64,000 bases of DNA, taken from contig CM041465.1 of assembly GCA_023213395.1 (NCBI GenBank), positions 139,445,741 through 139,509,740 of the forward strand. The letters are read 5' to 3'. The translations under genes and the position numbers were made by a program. Below the pieces are notes generated by a model that worked only from the letters and a program-made list of their open reading frames with translations, was not told the DNA's origin and did no database searches. Below, in pieces: positions 25,562-36,689 of the stretch; the first letter of the stretch is position 1, and every line of letters begins with the position of its first letter. This DNA is from Cycas panzhihuaensis. Lineage: Eukaryota; Cycadophyta.

Positions 25562-27700
25562 GGCATATATCAAAGGATTCTACTTAGTTTATAATAGCAT
25601 TAACTTGTGCAAGTTTTCTCTTATCTTTGTATTTGTTATTTCTTAAAGTTTTAATAATTACAACTCAATGATACACACTATATGGTTATGGCATCCTCTT
25701 ATCAATAAGAAGTAATATCAAACCATCATTTTTAAAACATGCTTTATGGCCAAAGCATTTTGAGAAGGGGGTATTATTATAACCCTAATTAACAATGATT
25801 AATTATATAATTATTACCAAATGACATATTCAAATAATTGCATCCGTTCATTAAGGGACATTATATTTTATATTCATGTGTGTATGTATGTGTGTGTGTG
25901 TGACCAATGTAAAATGTATCATCATTTATTTATTAATTAATTGTTAGTTCTACCCTTAGACACTTCATGTATTTGGTTATGCTTATGCATTCTCTTCGTG
26001 TGCATGGACTTTTATTCTCAAGTTGTAAACTTAGGTTTTAACAAATAACTTTTTACTTTCTCATATTCTCTTCTTACTTACTTATTGCCTTGAATGATTT
26101 ATTAAGTATCTATTGACTGCACTCACATATAACCTTCTCCCTATTTGAGGCAACCCCCTTTTTATTATCATAAAGGTTTCAATTTGGAAAGTTTCACACT
26201 AATGGTTAATGGGTTATTGGTAGTAGTCCTCTTTTGACATATTTTATAATAAGAAGATTAAAATGGAGAAGATATTTTGGCCACCATAGTGAGAAATGGT
26301 CATTAACAAGGACCCATCTTCGAGTAATAAACTAGGCAAGAGACGCTGATATATTTGGTTTGTTTTAACAAAGGAAATAATAAGAGGTTCTGAAATAGTA
26401 TCTTTTGGCAATTTTAGTTGGCCTTATTCTTATCTTATAGTTAGGACCTAAATCTTCTTACTAGGCCCTAGCTTGAGTGTCTTCTACATCATCTTTTTTG
26501 TATGTCTAATAAACTCAAGTAATGAATATAGATGCTAATATTCAACCTAGAATCTCATATAATTAAAACCAAGTAATTGATATTGTTCTACTTACATAGA
26601 TGCTATCATCAATATTTAGTATTTTAAAAACATAAGTAATGCAAGTAATACAAGCAATGTGTAGCTTATTCTCTTAAGTTGATTCACTAAATCATAAAAG
26701 GGGGCATCTCATCCTCTAAAATTCCCTCATACTTATGACAATCCTTAACCTTTTTAAATTTCTTAATCATAGTCTCGATTTGGACTTACTCTTATACCTT
26801 CACATCCTAAAGGGTCATCTAGTATTAAACCCATTTCTTATGGGAATGTTGGTTTACTTTCTTACCTAGTCCCTCCACCACAATACTAAATTAGTATTGT
26901 TCAATGTTTAAAAGGTCTTATATAAGGAATTTGGTAGTCTAATATCCCCTTATATAAAAATCCTTTATTCCCCATAATTAGAACATAATCACCATAGTAA
27001 GCATAAACTATGACCCCAAAATAAACTACAACTTTAAAAATTTAAACTGCTAAATAATATAAACTATTATAAGTCTTATATATACTCCAACATGGTTATC
27101 AATTTTCTTATAGGTGTAAAAATACATTAAAATAAAATGTCACATACTTCAAAATAAATATTTTACAACCATATAGAAGGCACACCCATAACATAATTTA
27201 TATACAAGTTGACATGATCTCATACTACTCTAAGTTAAGATAATAAAGAATGAGCACACACATTACATATGTTAGGCAAAGTTTGAATGGTTATTGACCC
27301 TATCATTCTACATGTATCATCCCCCTAAGCTATTGCCTTATATGACTCTAATTCTAACTTGTTTACATCTTATAATAAGTCCCTAGAGTGTAATCCTCCC
27401 CACATCCTATACGCGAGGCTCTTAGCCCTCCTTCACAACTAATGACTCACCTCATCAAATACCTTTTTGGGGGTAGGAGCCCTCAATATCATGATAACTT
27501 CTTTGATAAGTCCTTACAATTTATAGACCAGTCTTATGAGAATAGTGTCATATTCCCTCATGTGATCTCAATGAGAGCCAAAACCATTTAGGGGCTGAAT
27601 TACTTTAAAAATGATAAATCACTTCTTAAATACTTAGCTAGTAATGGCCTTTATCTCCATATAAATCTCCACAAGTTAGGATTTTAGAAATGCTTGACTC
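25562..27700. other. No gene seen; possible 5' part of Tat-type element D
   Basis: AT-rich sequence without a recognisable domain. A short TG-rich microsatellite lies at about 25879-25901. Its position upstream of the D polymerase makes it a candidate for the LTR, leader or gag of that element, but no motif confirms this. Confidence 0.4.
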
Positions 27701-27879
27701 TTAGTTCTCCATTATCTAACCCAAATTCACCTAATGAGACCTAGATCCCCCCATTTAGGGGGCACCACTTCACTTTAAGGAAATACATATTATACTTATT
27801 GGTGAGACCATTAATATTTACATGGTTAAGGGTAAGGCCCTAAAAGAGAGGTTAGAATATAGTACTTAGGAGATTGCCT

Positions 27880-28921
27880 AATTCAAAGGGTTCTTTCATG
27901 AGTTCTAAGATGTCTTTGCTTAGGATTATATAGATATGATAGGTATTGATCTAAATATTATCACTTATAATATCATGGAACTCCCAACTACTAAACTAAT
28001 TAGGCAAAAGCAAAGCCCTATTTACTGCAAACTTTACCCATAATAAATATAGAGGTTAAAATGTTATTTAATGATGGCCTAATTAAATCCATCAATTATC
28101 CATATTAGTTATGCAAGATAGTCCCAATTATAAAGAAGAATGTGGTAGTATAAATTTATTTTATTTTTAGAGATATTAATAACACTTTCCCTAAAAATAA
28201 TTTCTCCTTATTATTCATTCATAGATCAAATTATTGAGAGGACAGGGAGACTTAAGGTTACCTATAGGACAATGTCTTTTAGCCTAAAAAATATAGGTAT
28301 AACCTACAGATATAGTAGGTATTTATCTTCTATGACCTCATCAGTATAATAATTTATCTCTATATGGATGATTTACTAGGAATCTCTTACAAATAGGTAA
28401 ACCATATTGTGGATCTTAAGAGGATCACCTTGAGATGTTATATATACCATGTCAAGCCGAACCCCCTCAAGTATATTTTTATCATCACTGTTAGTAAATT
28501 ATTAAGGTTTATCATCTCTATGGATGGCATTCAAGTTTATCTTAATAAAGTGAAATCCATTTTAGAAATTCCACCCCTAAAACCCAAATATAGACCAAAT
28601 CTTTTATTGGGAAGCTTGGTTTTCTCCATTGCTTTATAGTAAATTTTACTTTGAATGCCAAAACACTTATGAGTCTCCTTAAAAATGGGGTTCCTTTTGT
28701 TTAGACCTCTAAATCATAGGTTTCCTTCAACAAACTTAAGTAGAGATGTTTTTTAGCTCCTAAATTTATTATATCATATTTTAATAAGTCATTCATCCTT
28801 TACACTTCTTCCACAAAGGAATCCTTTAGAGTTATGCTAGCTTAGAAGGATGACTTGGTTGTCAAACATGATATCTATTTTATTAGTCACACCTTAATTG
28901 TAATAGAACTCAATTATATCA
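27880..28921 (+). pseudogene. Element D RT and start of RNase H
   Basis: The plus strand shows the RT entry INIEVKMLFNDGLIKSINYP, then FRDINNTFPKNNFSL, a YMDDLLGI catalytic box near 28360-28385, and a KYIFIITVSKLLRFIISMDG segment (28470-28525) that equals the Tat 'KCVFGVTSGKLLGFIVS' block. RNase H follows and is cut at 28921. Stops stand at expected Trp and Gln codons. The YMDD box itself keeps both Asp residues. Confidence 0.75.
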
Positions 28922-29312
28922 CGTTGGGGTTAATGCTTATCACCTCACTCTCACCTTCTAACCAGGAGTGCACACCTCACTCATCAATCTACACATGTGG
29001 GTGCTCACATGTGTAGGTAAGTATAAGGTAATATTTGATTTAATTTAAGTTAAGTTTGTATTATTTTATTATTATTTAAATTTTAGGGCTTGAGGAGTTT
29101 CCCTTCTCCTCTAAACTATATATTTTGAGGGGTGTGCAACCCTGGTGTCTTTAGACACTACCTTCATTGTGGACATTCGGAATACTCTCTTCACAAATAT
29201 GGATTGAATATACAAGTTTTATGTGTTTATGGTTCTATGCAATAATGATGTATTGATTTATGATTATCTCTTTTATGCTCTGCCCTGTTTTCTATCCATT
29301 ATTTTTCCTATA
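28922..29312 (+). repeat. 5' LTR of element E
   Basis: 391 bp. The start reads CGTTGGGG, where the partner has TGTTGGGG, a single change of the terminal T. A TATA-like ACTATATATTTT lies near 29113-29124. It matches 34415-34789 except for a deletion in the partner and scattered substitutions. Confidence 0.85.
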
Positions 29313-29314
29313 TT

Positions 29315-29326
29315 TGGTATCAGAGC
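29315..29326 (+). other. Primer binding site of element E
   Basis: TGGTATCAGAGC, exactly the usual complement of the plant initiator tRNA-Met 3' end, two bases after the LTR. Confidence 0.9.
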
Positions 29327-29529
29327 ATTTAGGCCTACATTCTAGTTCCTTCATCTAGTATCAGAGCAAGAAGATTTATGAGCATTTTATTGGGCTATTG
29401 CATCTTCATTTGAAGTTTTTTTGAAGAAGAAGGAAGATTTATTGGTATTTGAAGCAGATTTACTCAAGCAAGTAAATATTGGTTACATTTATTTTATGCA
29501 AGTTTTTTCAGCAGTTTCTTATATTTTTT

Positions 29530-30260
29530 ATTAGAGATTTGATTATTCTTGAAGATGTACCTGTGATATAATAAACATATTTCAGATTTTCTTCAGATTT
29601 GTATAGGTGAATAGTTGCAAATAGCAAATATCAAGTTGTTATCACTCTACAAGAGGTTTTATCAATAAGTTTTTATATATTTTTGTCATATATTTGATAT
29701 GTTTCAAGTATATTTTGTTTATTTATCTAATATTTTTTCCAGATCTATGCAAGAGCACAGATGCAAGTAATATTTACTCAAGTTTTCTTTAGATCTGCTA
29801 AATATTCTTCAGATCTACTTATTTTATCAAATATTTCATCAATTTTCTGGTTTATTTGTTTCAGATCTACTATATTTGTTTCAGATCTGTAATATTGGCT
29901 ACATATCTACAATTTTTACTTTAAATCTATAATATTTATTCAAGTTTTTTTTCAGATCTGCTATATATTTTTTAGACCTACTTATTTTACTAATTATTTC
30001 ACCATTTTCTGGTTGATTTATTTCAGATCTATAATATGTCTATAGATCTACATTATTTACTTTAGATTTGCTATATATTCTTTCAAATCTGTAATATTGA
30101 CTACAAATCTGCCATATTTACTTTAGATATGTAATACTTATTTAAGTTTTCTTTCAGATCTGCATATTTTTTTATATATTTGACCATTTTTTCAAGTTCT
30201 TCTTTAGATCTGTAATTTTTGGTGCATATTCAACCCTGCAAACCATATATCATAGTAGAT
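29530..30260 (+). repeat. Degenerate AGATCT-rich repeat array in leader of E
   Basis: A T-rich stretch in which variants of CAGATCTG(C/T)(T/A)ATAT recur many times, at spacings of roughly 25-45 bp (for example near 29739, 29789, 29862, 29883, 29955, 30025, 30157). The units are imperfect, so this looks like an old tandem expansion in the untranslated leader. No reading frame is kept across it. The rest of 29327-31020 is similar T-rich leader without a gene. Confidence 0.65.
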
Positions 30261-31175
30261 CTGCCTGCTGGAGAAATCTGTTTGAAGCTTTGATTTGTGT
30301 GAAAGAAGATCTCATCTTTGGAAGTCAACCTACTACAAATCTGCTACAGCTACTTACCAGGTTCTTCATATATTTTTTTAGATTTAAGCATAGATATTCT
30401 TTGGTTTTCTGATATATCTGCTCCAACACATTTGAAATATTTCAAATACAAACATATATGCATTTTATTTATTTGATATATTTCTGTCAATATATTTAAA
30501 AATTTTAATTTTTTGGCTTCATTGCATGACTTTGAAAGATTTGGTATCGCTTGTGGGAGTTAGAAGATATTTTTTTTGAATTCGTCTTCACTCAGATCTA
30601 ATTTAATATTTTTTTGTTGAATATTTGTATTACAAATCTATACTATTCTACCTACATGAATAAGAGAAATCTGTAACCAAGCCATTAACATAGCTTCCAA
30701 CTAAATACATGCTCAAGAAGAAGCTTCTCCTATTATTTTAAAGCAATATTAAGGCATGAATCAAGTGCTTTCATCTTTGGTAATATAGCGATTTCATATT
30801 TGGTGCTTCCAAAAATTTCTTGGAGTGCTTATTTTTTGATAAAATCTCATCAATAAAGAAATACATGGGCATCTCTATACAACAAACCAAAGTAATAACA
30901 AATTTGTAACATCGATCAAATATATATAATTTGTATAAGACTCTTGTCTATAGGGTTTATGCCCTCATACACACTCTTGCTCTAATAACAAGGGACTAGT
31001 TTCCCCCTTTGATAAGGCAAGTTCCCACATTGTCTTGAGGTGATTCAGTTTCATTTTTGTCAAGGTGTCTTTGTTGTTGTTGGTAGAATATTTTCAAAAC
31101 AATAAGTTCTCTAGATTTTTAGAGTTTTGCATACCTTTTGATACACATACAAAAAGAGCACTCAGACTGTATTTT

Positions 31176-31415
31176 CTACAAATCAGAGTACTCATAAGAA
31201 TCATAATCAGAATTTGAACTGCACTCAAGTAAATAAAGGCATTTCATATATTCATCTCTAGCATCTGTTGCAAGGTCTATAGCCTGTTGGTTATTTTTCA
31301 TAGATATAAGATCAATGCTGAAAGTATTGAAGTGATCCATTAGATTAATTGCTCTATCGTAATATTGTACTTGTTTTCTCCTTTTATTCCCCATTCCCCT
31401 GATGTGTTGAACCAT
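31176..31415 (-). pseudogene. Unidentified 79-residue acidic frame next to SRPRB fragment
   Basis: An open frame on the minus strand whose first dozen residues overlap the SRPRB-like segment in another frame, so the ATG is probably not a real start. The later part (from about residue 17) is rich in Asp, Asn and Leu and ends in SNSDYDSYEYSDL. I do not recognise it. It may be the next part of the captured host DNA (intron read-through or a second gene's exon), or chance. Codon composition is less AT-skewed than the surrounding leader. Confidence 0.3.
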
Positions 31416-31637
31416 CTCGCAACTGATAGAAGAGTATTATCTTACCACCACCACTTAATCCTGCCAACAAAATAGTGTTTTCCTTCTTGTGTAACAAAAA
31501 ACTAGGAGAAATGTGATGAGAAGAACACCAATAGTTACATAGAGATCTAATCCTAATCCTGGGATTTGTTTGACCACTTCCTCCATTATTCTCAATCCAA
31601 ACTTTTGTTCTCTTCTTTTGCCTTGCTCTTCCTCCAA
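31396..31637 (-). pseudogene. SRPRB: Captured fragment of SRP receptor subunit beta
   Basis: The minus strand from ATG 31635-31637 encodes an N-terminal charged segment and a single hydrophobic helix (residues about 32-47, LYVTIGVLLITFLLVF). Then, after a one-base frame change at the A6/T6 run 31496-31501, comes KENTILLAGLSGGGK followed by LFYQLRDGSTHQG. A membrane anchor followed by a GTPase P-loop (GLSGGGK, 31441-31461) and the LFYQLRDG block is the layout of the ER-membrane SRP receptor beta subunit, which anchors SRP receptor alpha during co-translational targeting. Similarity stops at HQG, near 31396. The usual P-loop Thr is Ile. The fragment is antisense to host element E and cannot encode a GTPase. 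Identification is from family motifs and was not checked by search. Confidence 0.72.
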
Positions 31638-32062
31638 TACAGTAGGCTAACTTGGAAATAAAGGGGTAATGAGTAGGTGTTTTGATAGCTCCAAATATAA
31701 ATTCAAATGACTTCCTTAGAAGGCAGGCCCTCCTCTAATAACTCCCAATCCTACCTGGTATGCTTTTGACCATCAAGGTGTTGTAAATCAGGAGCTTACC
31801 AGAGCTCCATAGTCGCTTTAACAAACACCCAATTTCACCCAATAATGATATCATAAAATTTGAATAACAATCTAGATGCAATTTGCACAATGCTACCTAT
31901 AAGGAAGTCTCCCTATATATGAAGAAAAATAAAAGCAAAGGCAATATAAGATCTTGATGATAGACATTTTTTAAAGTCTTTTGTATTTGCTTATAAAAAA
32001 AAAATAATAGCGAAGAAGGATGCCACAGATTGCCGTCCCTTTAGCTCAGGGTCAAAGACAGA

Positions 32063-32323
32063 TCACAATGGAAACTTAACCATTACTCTTGATTCGTTAA
32101 CAGATCCATATATGCATTGTAAGATTTCGTCTAAATCCAACCATCTAGTAGGTGTTCGTGTTGCTAATCCTGTGTTCACTTCCAGAACGCATTCCATCTG
32201 GGCAGCTCTCTTGCCCTTGTGTCTTTGCTCCTTGATTCGCAAGCTGCGGCTCTTAACGGTGATGCATAGTTCTGCAGTGGCGGCATGACAATAGGCGCGG
32301 TGGTGCAGTATCCACGGCACCAC
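32063..32323 (-). pseudogene. GC-richer 86-codon frame, possible second captured fragment
   Basis: An uninterrupted minus-strand frame in a patch clearly richer in G and C than the retroelement around it, and containing several CpG (rare elsewhere in the window). The product is rich in Arg and Cys, with no motif I recognise. It lies about 430 bp upstream of the SRPRB-like ATG on the same strand. It may belong to the same captured stretch (5' untranslated exon or neighbouring gene) or be another fragment. No function is proposed. Confidence 0.35.
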
Positions 32324-32339
32324 TATTAATTTAAAATTT

Positions 32340-33680
32340 CACTTTTTATTTTTTTTGTTTTATAAAGTTCTTAAAAATTTAATTAAATTAAATAATTTTT
32401 GAATTACAGGGTTTTAATGGGTGTTAGCCCCCTCATGACCTTAGCCCCCAGTCCTACACTATCCCACATGACCTTTATCTCATTTTAAAAGGGGCCAACA
32501 ACTTTTATAAACTTTTTTTTCTTTTTCTTTTTTTAATTTTTTATTTTACATAGGGTAATTGGCAAATGTTTTCCATAACTTTTCACTAGGTCATTAGTTC
32601 CTGATGAAACCTATCCCATTATGTCTAGAATTTTCTGTAGTGTGATTTTAATTGGTCATATGACCAATTTGGATCTGATTTGACCCATTTTTAGTCAGTT
32701 TAAAGTCAATCAATAATTTTTTGAGCCTTTTAAAACTTTTTTTATAAAATCACCTTTTTAACAGATTACATTTTATCACTGGGTGATTATTTTCTAGCCA
32801 AATCTATTCTGTAGTCATCTACTATCAACAAAATTCATCACCATTTATTCATTTTATTTTTTAAGATTTATTTTAATCATTATTTTAATCGACCAAAGTG
32901 ACACTTTAGTATTTTTTAGCACTTTTTAAACATTTTACAATAAAAGTACTTGTTGCTAATTTCATTATAACTTTTCTGTTTCACATTAGAATTTAGTTCT
33001 GTCAGTTTTGTTGGGAAGTTGGCTCACTCCTCTCTAAACTAAAACTATTTTTTATAAGTTTTAAAGTGTTTTTATAGATTTTCAAATCCATCAAAGTTGA
33101 GGTACTTAATAGCCTCCAAATCTGCTATCATTACATATTTTTTATATTATTTCTCAAAGTTTTCAATTGAAAAGTATATTGAGTATCTTTCTAAACTATA
33201 ATTGATCATTTTATATCATTCTACAAGTTTTTTATTAGAATTTTTAAACTATTTTGAGCCATAGGCTCTTGTTAAGCCTTAAAAGGAGGTTTGTATCTTT
33301 GGATCAGTAAAATAATGACTTGTAGGAACTTGTTTTCAAAACGACTAGTTCCATTGAAAAGTTCTTTAATTAATCTTCAATTTGGTATAGTTTCACTTTA
33401 TTCTGACTTTGTTTAGTATAGTTTTGAAGCTGCTAAACTTGAGCATTTGACATACACTAACATTTAAAAAATTAAAAGCTTAAGAATTCTTTTATTTTTC
33501 ATCATCATTTCAATTCAGATTTACATAATTAAAAGAATCTTAGTTATATTTAAATTTTCTTATATATTTATTTTACTTCAAAGGTTATCTGAAATTATAT
33601 CTTATAAGTTTGTCATATTTGTTTATTTATTGAGGTTTTTGACTTAGTAAAAGTATATTCTTTTTTATGTACTAAAGTTT
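32340..33680 (+). other. T-rich interior of element E (no gene seen)
   Basis: A long T-rich stretch between the captured DNA and the gag remnant. No domain, repeat or open frame of note. Confidence 0.5.
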
Positions 33681-33687
33681 TTAAAAA

Positions 33688-34299
33688 ATGGCAATTAATC
33701 TTGATCAAGTACAATTTCCTATATTTGATGGCCATAAATTTTCACTATGGCATCAAACAATGTAAAATTATTTTATTACACATGATCTGTAGAACTACTT
33801 ATAGGATGAATATGATGTTAGTATTAAGGAAAATATTAAAAAAGATAATGAAGCCTTAGTATTACTATTTTGCACTATAATTGTTGATGTCTTTTCTAAA
33901 GTGTGTGAATTAACAACTTCATAATCCGTATGGGACATTTTGATTTCTACTTGTGGGGGAGATACCCTCAATGCATTTAATATTGATGTTGAGCATGTGA
34001 GACAGGTGCCAGAACAGGTGGATTGTCATGAAAAGACTAAGCAAGATTCAATTCAAATGCATGATCATCTTGTTGCATAAGAACCTAATCCTCCATTTGA
34101 GGGAGAGAGTTATGATGATATAATAGTTTTACATAACATAAAGTTTTCAAAAGACAAAATTCAAGTTCAAAGTTTTCTTAATGTTCCAGTTAAAAAAGTT
34201 AAAGATGTAGCTATGCATACACTTTTGTATCAAGTTTTATTTACCTACAGATTTTTGCACCATTCAATAGCGAAGACACACATATTGGTAAAAGGATAA
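33688..34299 (+). pseudogene. Element E copia-type gag remnant
   Basis: From the ATG at 33688 the frame reads MAINLDQVQFPIFDGHKFSLWHQTM, the FDGxxFxxWxxxM entry motif of copia Gag, and continues for about 200 codons with at least five stops (several at Trp/Gln-like positions). SVWDIL near 33925 and VRQVPEQVDCHEKT further on are also Gag-like. There is no zinc knuckle and no pol after it. The 3' LTR follows within about 115 bp, so the element would depend on enzymes made elsewhere. Confidence 0.65.
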
Positions 34300-34414
34300 A
34301 ATAAGATGATAATGATCAAGCTAATAGATAGATTTTTAAAGTTTTTTTTAAGTACAAATTCTACAAGTTTAAAGAGAAGACCAAATTACTCGTGATGACC
34401 ATTAAAGGGGAGAA

Positions 34415-34789
34415 TGTTGGGGTTAATACTCATCACCCCACTCCCACCTTCCAACCAGGAGTAAACACCTCACTCATCAATTTACACATGTGTAGGTGAG
34501 TATAAGGTAAGATTTAATTTAATTTGAGTTAAGTTTGTATTATTTTATTATTATTTAAATTTTAGGGGTTGAGGAGTTTCTCTCCTCCCCTAAACTATAT
34601 ATTTTGAGGGGTATGTAACCCTGGTGTCTTTAGACACTACCTTCATTATAGACATTTATAGTATTCTCTTCATAAACATGCATTGAATATACAAGTTTTA
34701 TGTGTTTATGCTACTATGCAACAATGATGTATTGATTTATGATTATCTCTTTTATGTTTTGCCCTATTCTCTATGATTATTTTCCTATA
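34415..34789 (+). repeat. 3' LTR of element E
   Basis: 375 bp starting TGTTGGGGTTAA, preceded by the polypurine tract and followed by TATCA, the right copy of the target duplication. Confidence 0.88.
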
Positions 34790-36240
34790 TATCATAGTGA
34801 GAAAAAGTGTTTGGATTTTTCTTTTACTATAAAGAAGCTATACCACTACTTGCTTAGAAATACAACTCAAGATATCATTTAGTCTAACATCTTATAACTC
34901 ATCTTAACCAAGTTGGATCTTATAAGATAGATAGTAAACTAGGCAATTTTACTATAAGAATTTGACCTTCAAATAGTCAATAAGAAGTTAAATAAATAAA
35001 TGGTTATAGTTGAGGAGCTTAGCCATACATCTCTCCCTAAAATAAGTAGTACACTAATTAATGATTTATTACATGATGAACTTTCCTTGGATATTGATAT
35101 TATTGAGGGTGATGTATGATATGGAGATGTTATTTGATGGTTAATTCAAAAGGTTTTCCTTAAAGGGGCATTTTGAAAACATAAACAGTGTATGAAGATT
35201 ATGGAATATGAATACTTCTTAATCGATAATGTATTGTATAAACAATACTTTCATAGGGTATTCCTAAGCTACCTAAATCCTAATAAGGCCTTGATCATTC
35301 TATATAAATCCCTAGATGGTATTTGTATGGTCCATTTTGGGGAAAGCCTATTGCCTAATAAAATTTTCATATGAATTATTATTGGCCCACTCTCTTCAAT
35401 GATGGATATGTTTATATTTATAAGTGTAAAAACTACTAAATCCATATCAATATTATCTTCCAACCATCTATAGCTCTTTATGCTATTATAGCCCCATGGA
35501 CTTTTTCTTAATGGGGATTAGACTTGAGTAGGACAATTACACCCCATCTTTATCACAACACAAGCTCAACTTAATTGCAATTAAATATTTATCAATATAA
35601 GTAGAGGAAATCCCATTGATGCCTATAACTAGAAAAGTTGTGAAATTATATCTTCTAGTATATTACTTATATGTTTGGGGTTCTTAATGTCCTAATCACA
35701 TATAATAAGAACATATTCTACAATAAGGACGTAGATAAACTATGCACTAAATTTCATATCATTCATAGGGCATCATACCCTTCTATCCATAGGTCAATGA
35801 CCAAATTAAAACATTAAATAAAGCATTGGCTTCTATTTAAAAAGGAATGGTATCCACATCTTAGAAAGACTATCACATCCATATTTTTCCTATTCTTTGG
35901 GCCTACTATACACCCATTCAAACTACTACAAGTATGGCACCATTTTCATTTGTTTATGGCTCAAAGGTAATGTTGCCCCTATAAGTGGAGATTCCTTATT
36001 TAAGGATCTTGCTTAAGGAATATACAAATGAAGAGTAGCACATCTAAGCTTGACTACTTGATCTTGAAGCAATGGAGAAAATATACTTAGTAGTATAGTA
36101 ATGTAATATCACTTTAAAAGCTAAGGCAAAGGTCACCTATGATAAGAGGTTATGCCCTCATGTATTCACACTTAAGGACAAAGTCCTCAAACTGGAGTAT
36201 GTAAATAATTAATTACCTAAGTTTACTCTTAAATTAGGAT
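34790..36240 (+). pseudogene. Element D RNase H end and integrase remnant
   Basis: After the E insertion RNase H resumes (SEKKCLDFSFTIKKLYHYLL, about 34797-34860). At 35192-35374 an open frame carries the integrase zinc-binding region with DGICMVH, matching the Tat 'HDGICGAH' block. WGLDL near 35510-35527 carries the first catalytic Asp, preceded by PWTFS and a stop where Gln is expected. SMAPFSFVYGSKVMLPL lies at about 35930-35980. A YDKRLCPHVFTLKDKVLK tail ends near 36200. Stops break it throughout. Confidence 0.75.
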
Positions 36241-36640
36241 GGTATCACCTCATATTCCTTTAGAATATTTATCACAAAATAAGAAATAAGAGCACAAATA
36301 TGATAAAACAACATTTACTTTATTGTAGTAATAGATTGATTATACAAGTAAGAGTACCAAAGGCCAACTACAAAAATAAGATCACTAAAATAACAATGTA
36401 GTGCACTAATTACCAAATCTCAAGTATATAATAATAGTCCTTATAACATTCAACAAGGCCTTATATAGATAAGTGAGGCCTCTTACATAAATTCCATTAG
36501 TAAGAGTAAGTATCCCATGTATAAATATTAAAAGCTAGCACTAACATTCAAAATTCCATAGTCACATATGCTAGTAGTCAGGTCCCATAGTCAAAGGTAG
36601 TTATATAACAAGTACCCTCCCTTGAAATGGTGAGTTCCTA
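36241..36640 (-). other. Possible 3' LTR of gypsy element F
   Basis: Non-coding stretch between the integrase of D and the chromodomain of F. A candidate LTR begins TGATAAAACA at 36301 and may end near the pyrimidine tract CCCTCCCTT at about 36616-36624. I could not match it convincingly to another copy in the window. Confidence 0.3.
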
Positions 36641-36689
36641 AGCTAAGAAGATGTGTATATTAATAGAAAAACTCTATGGATCCTATGTT

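Larger units (their letters stand above)
28922..34789 (+). mobile_element. Non-autonomous copia-like LTR element E carrying host gene fragment
   Basis: A 5.9-kb plus-strand element with two LTRs (28922-29312 and 34415-34789), a perfect TATCA target duplication at 28917-28921 and 34790-34794, a near-perfect tRNA-Met primer site at 29315-29326 and a polypurine tract (AAAGGGGAGAA) ending at 34414. The interior has only one retroelement coding trace, a copia-type gag remnant (33688 to about 34299). No protease, integrase or RT was recognised. About 31.0-32.3 kb lies a GC-richer antisense insert with host gene sequence. The structure resembles large non-autonomous LTR elements that carry gene fragments. 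Confidence 0.85.
27701..36240 (+). mobile_element. Tat-type Ty3/gypsy element D, split by element E
   Basis: A plus-strand gypsy polymerase of the Tat/Ogre type. RT lies at 27880-28640. RNase H starts before 28921 and resumes at 34790. Integrase lies at about 35192-36210. The break falls between ELNY and the S-EKKCLDF-like block of RNase H, two motifs that are adjacent in related elements, so the TATCA-flanked element E explains it exactly. No LTRs of D were identified. Gag and protease were not recognised. Confidence 0.75.
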
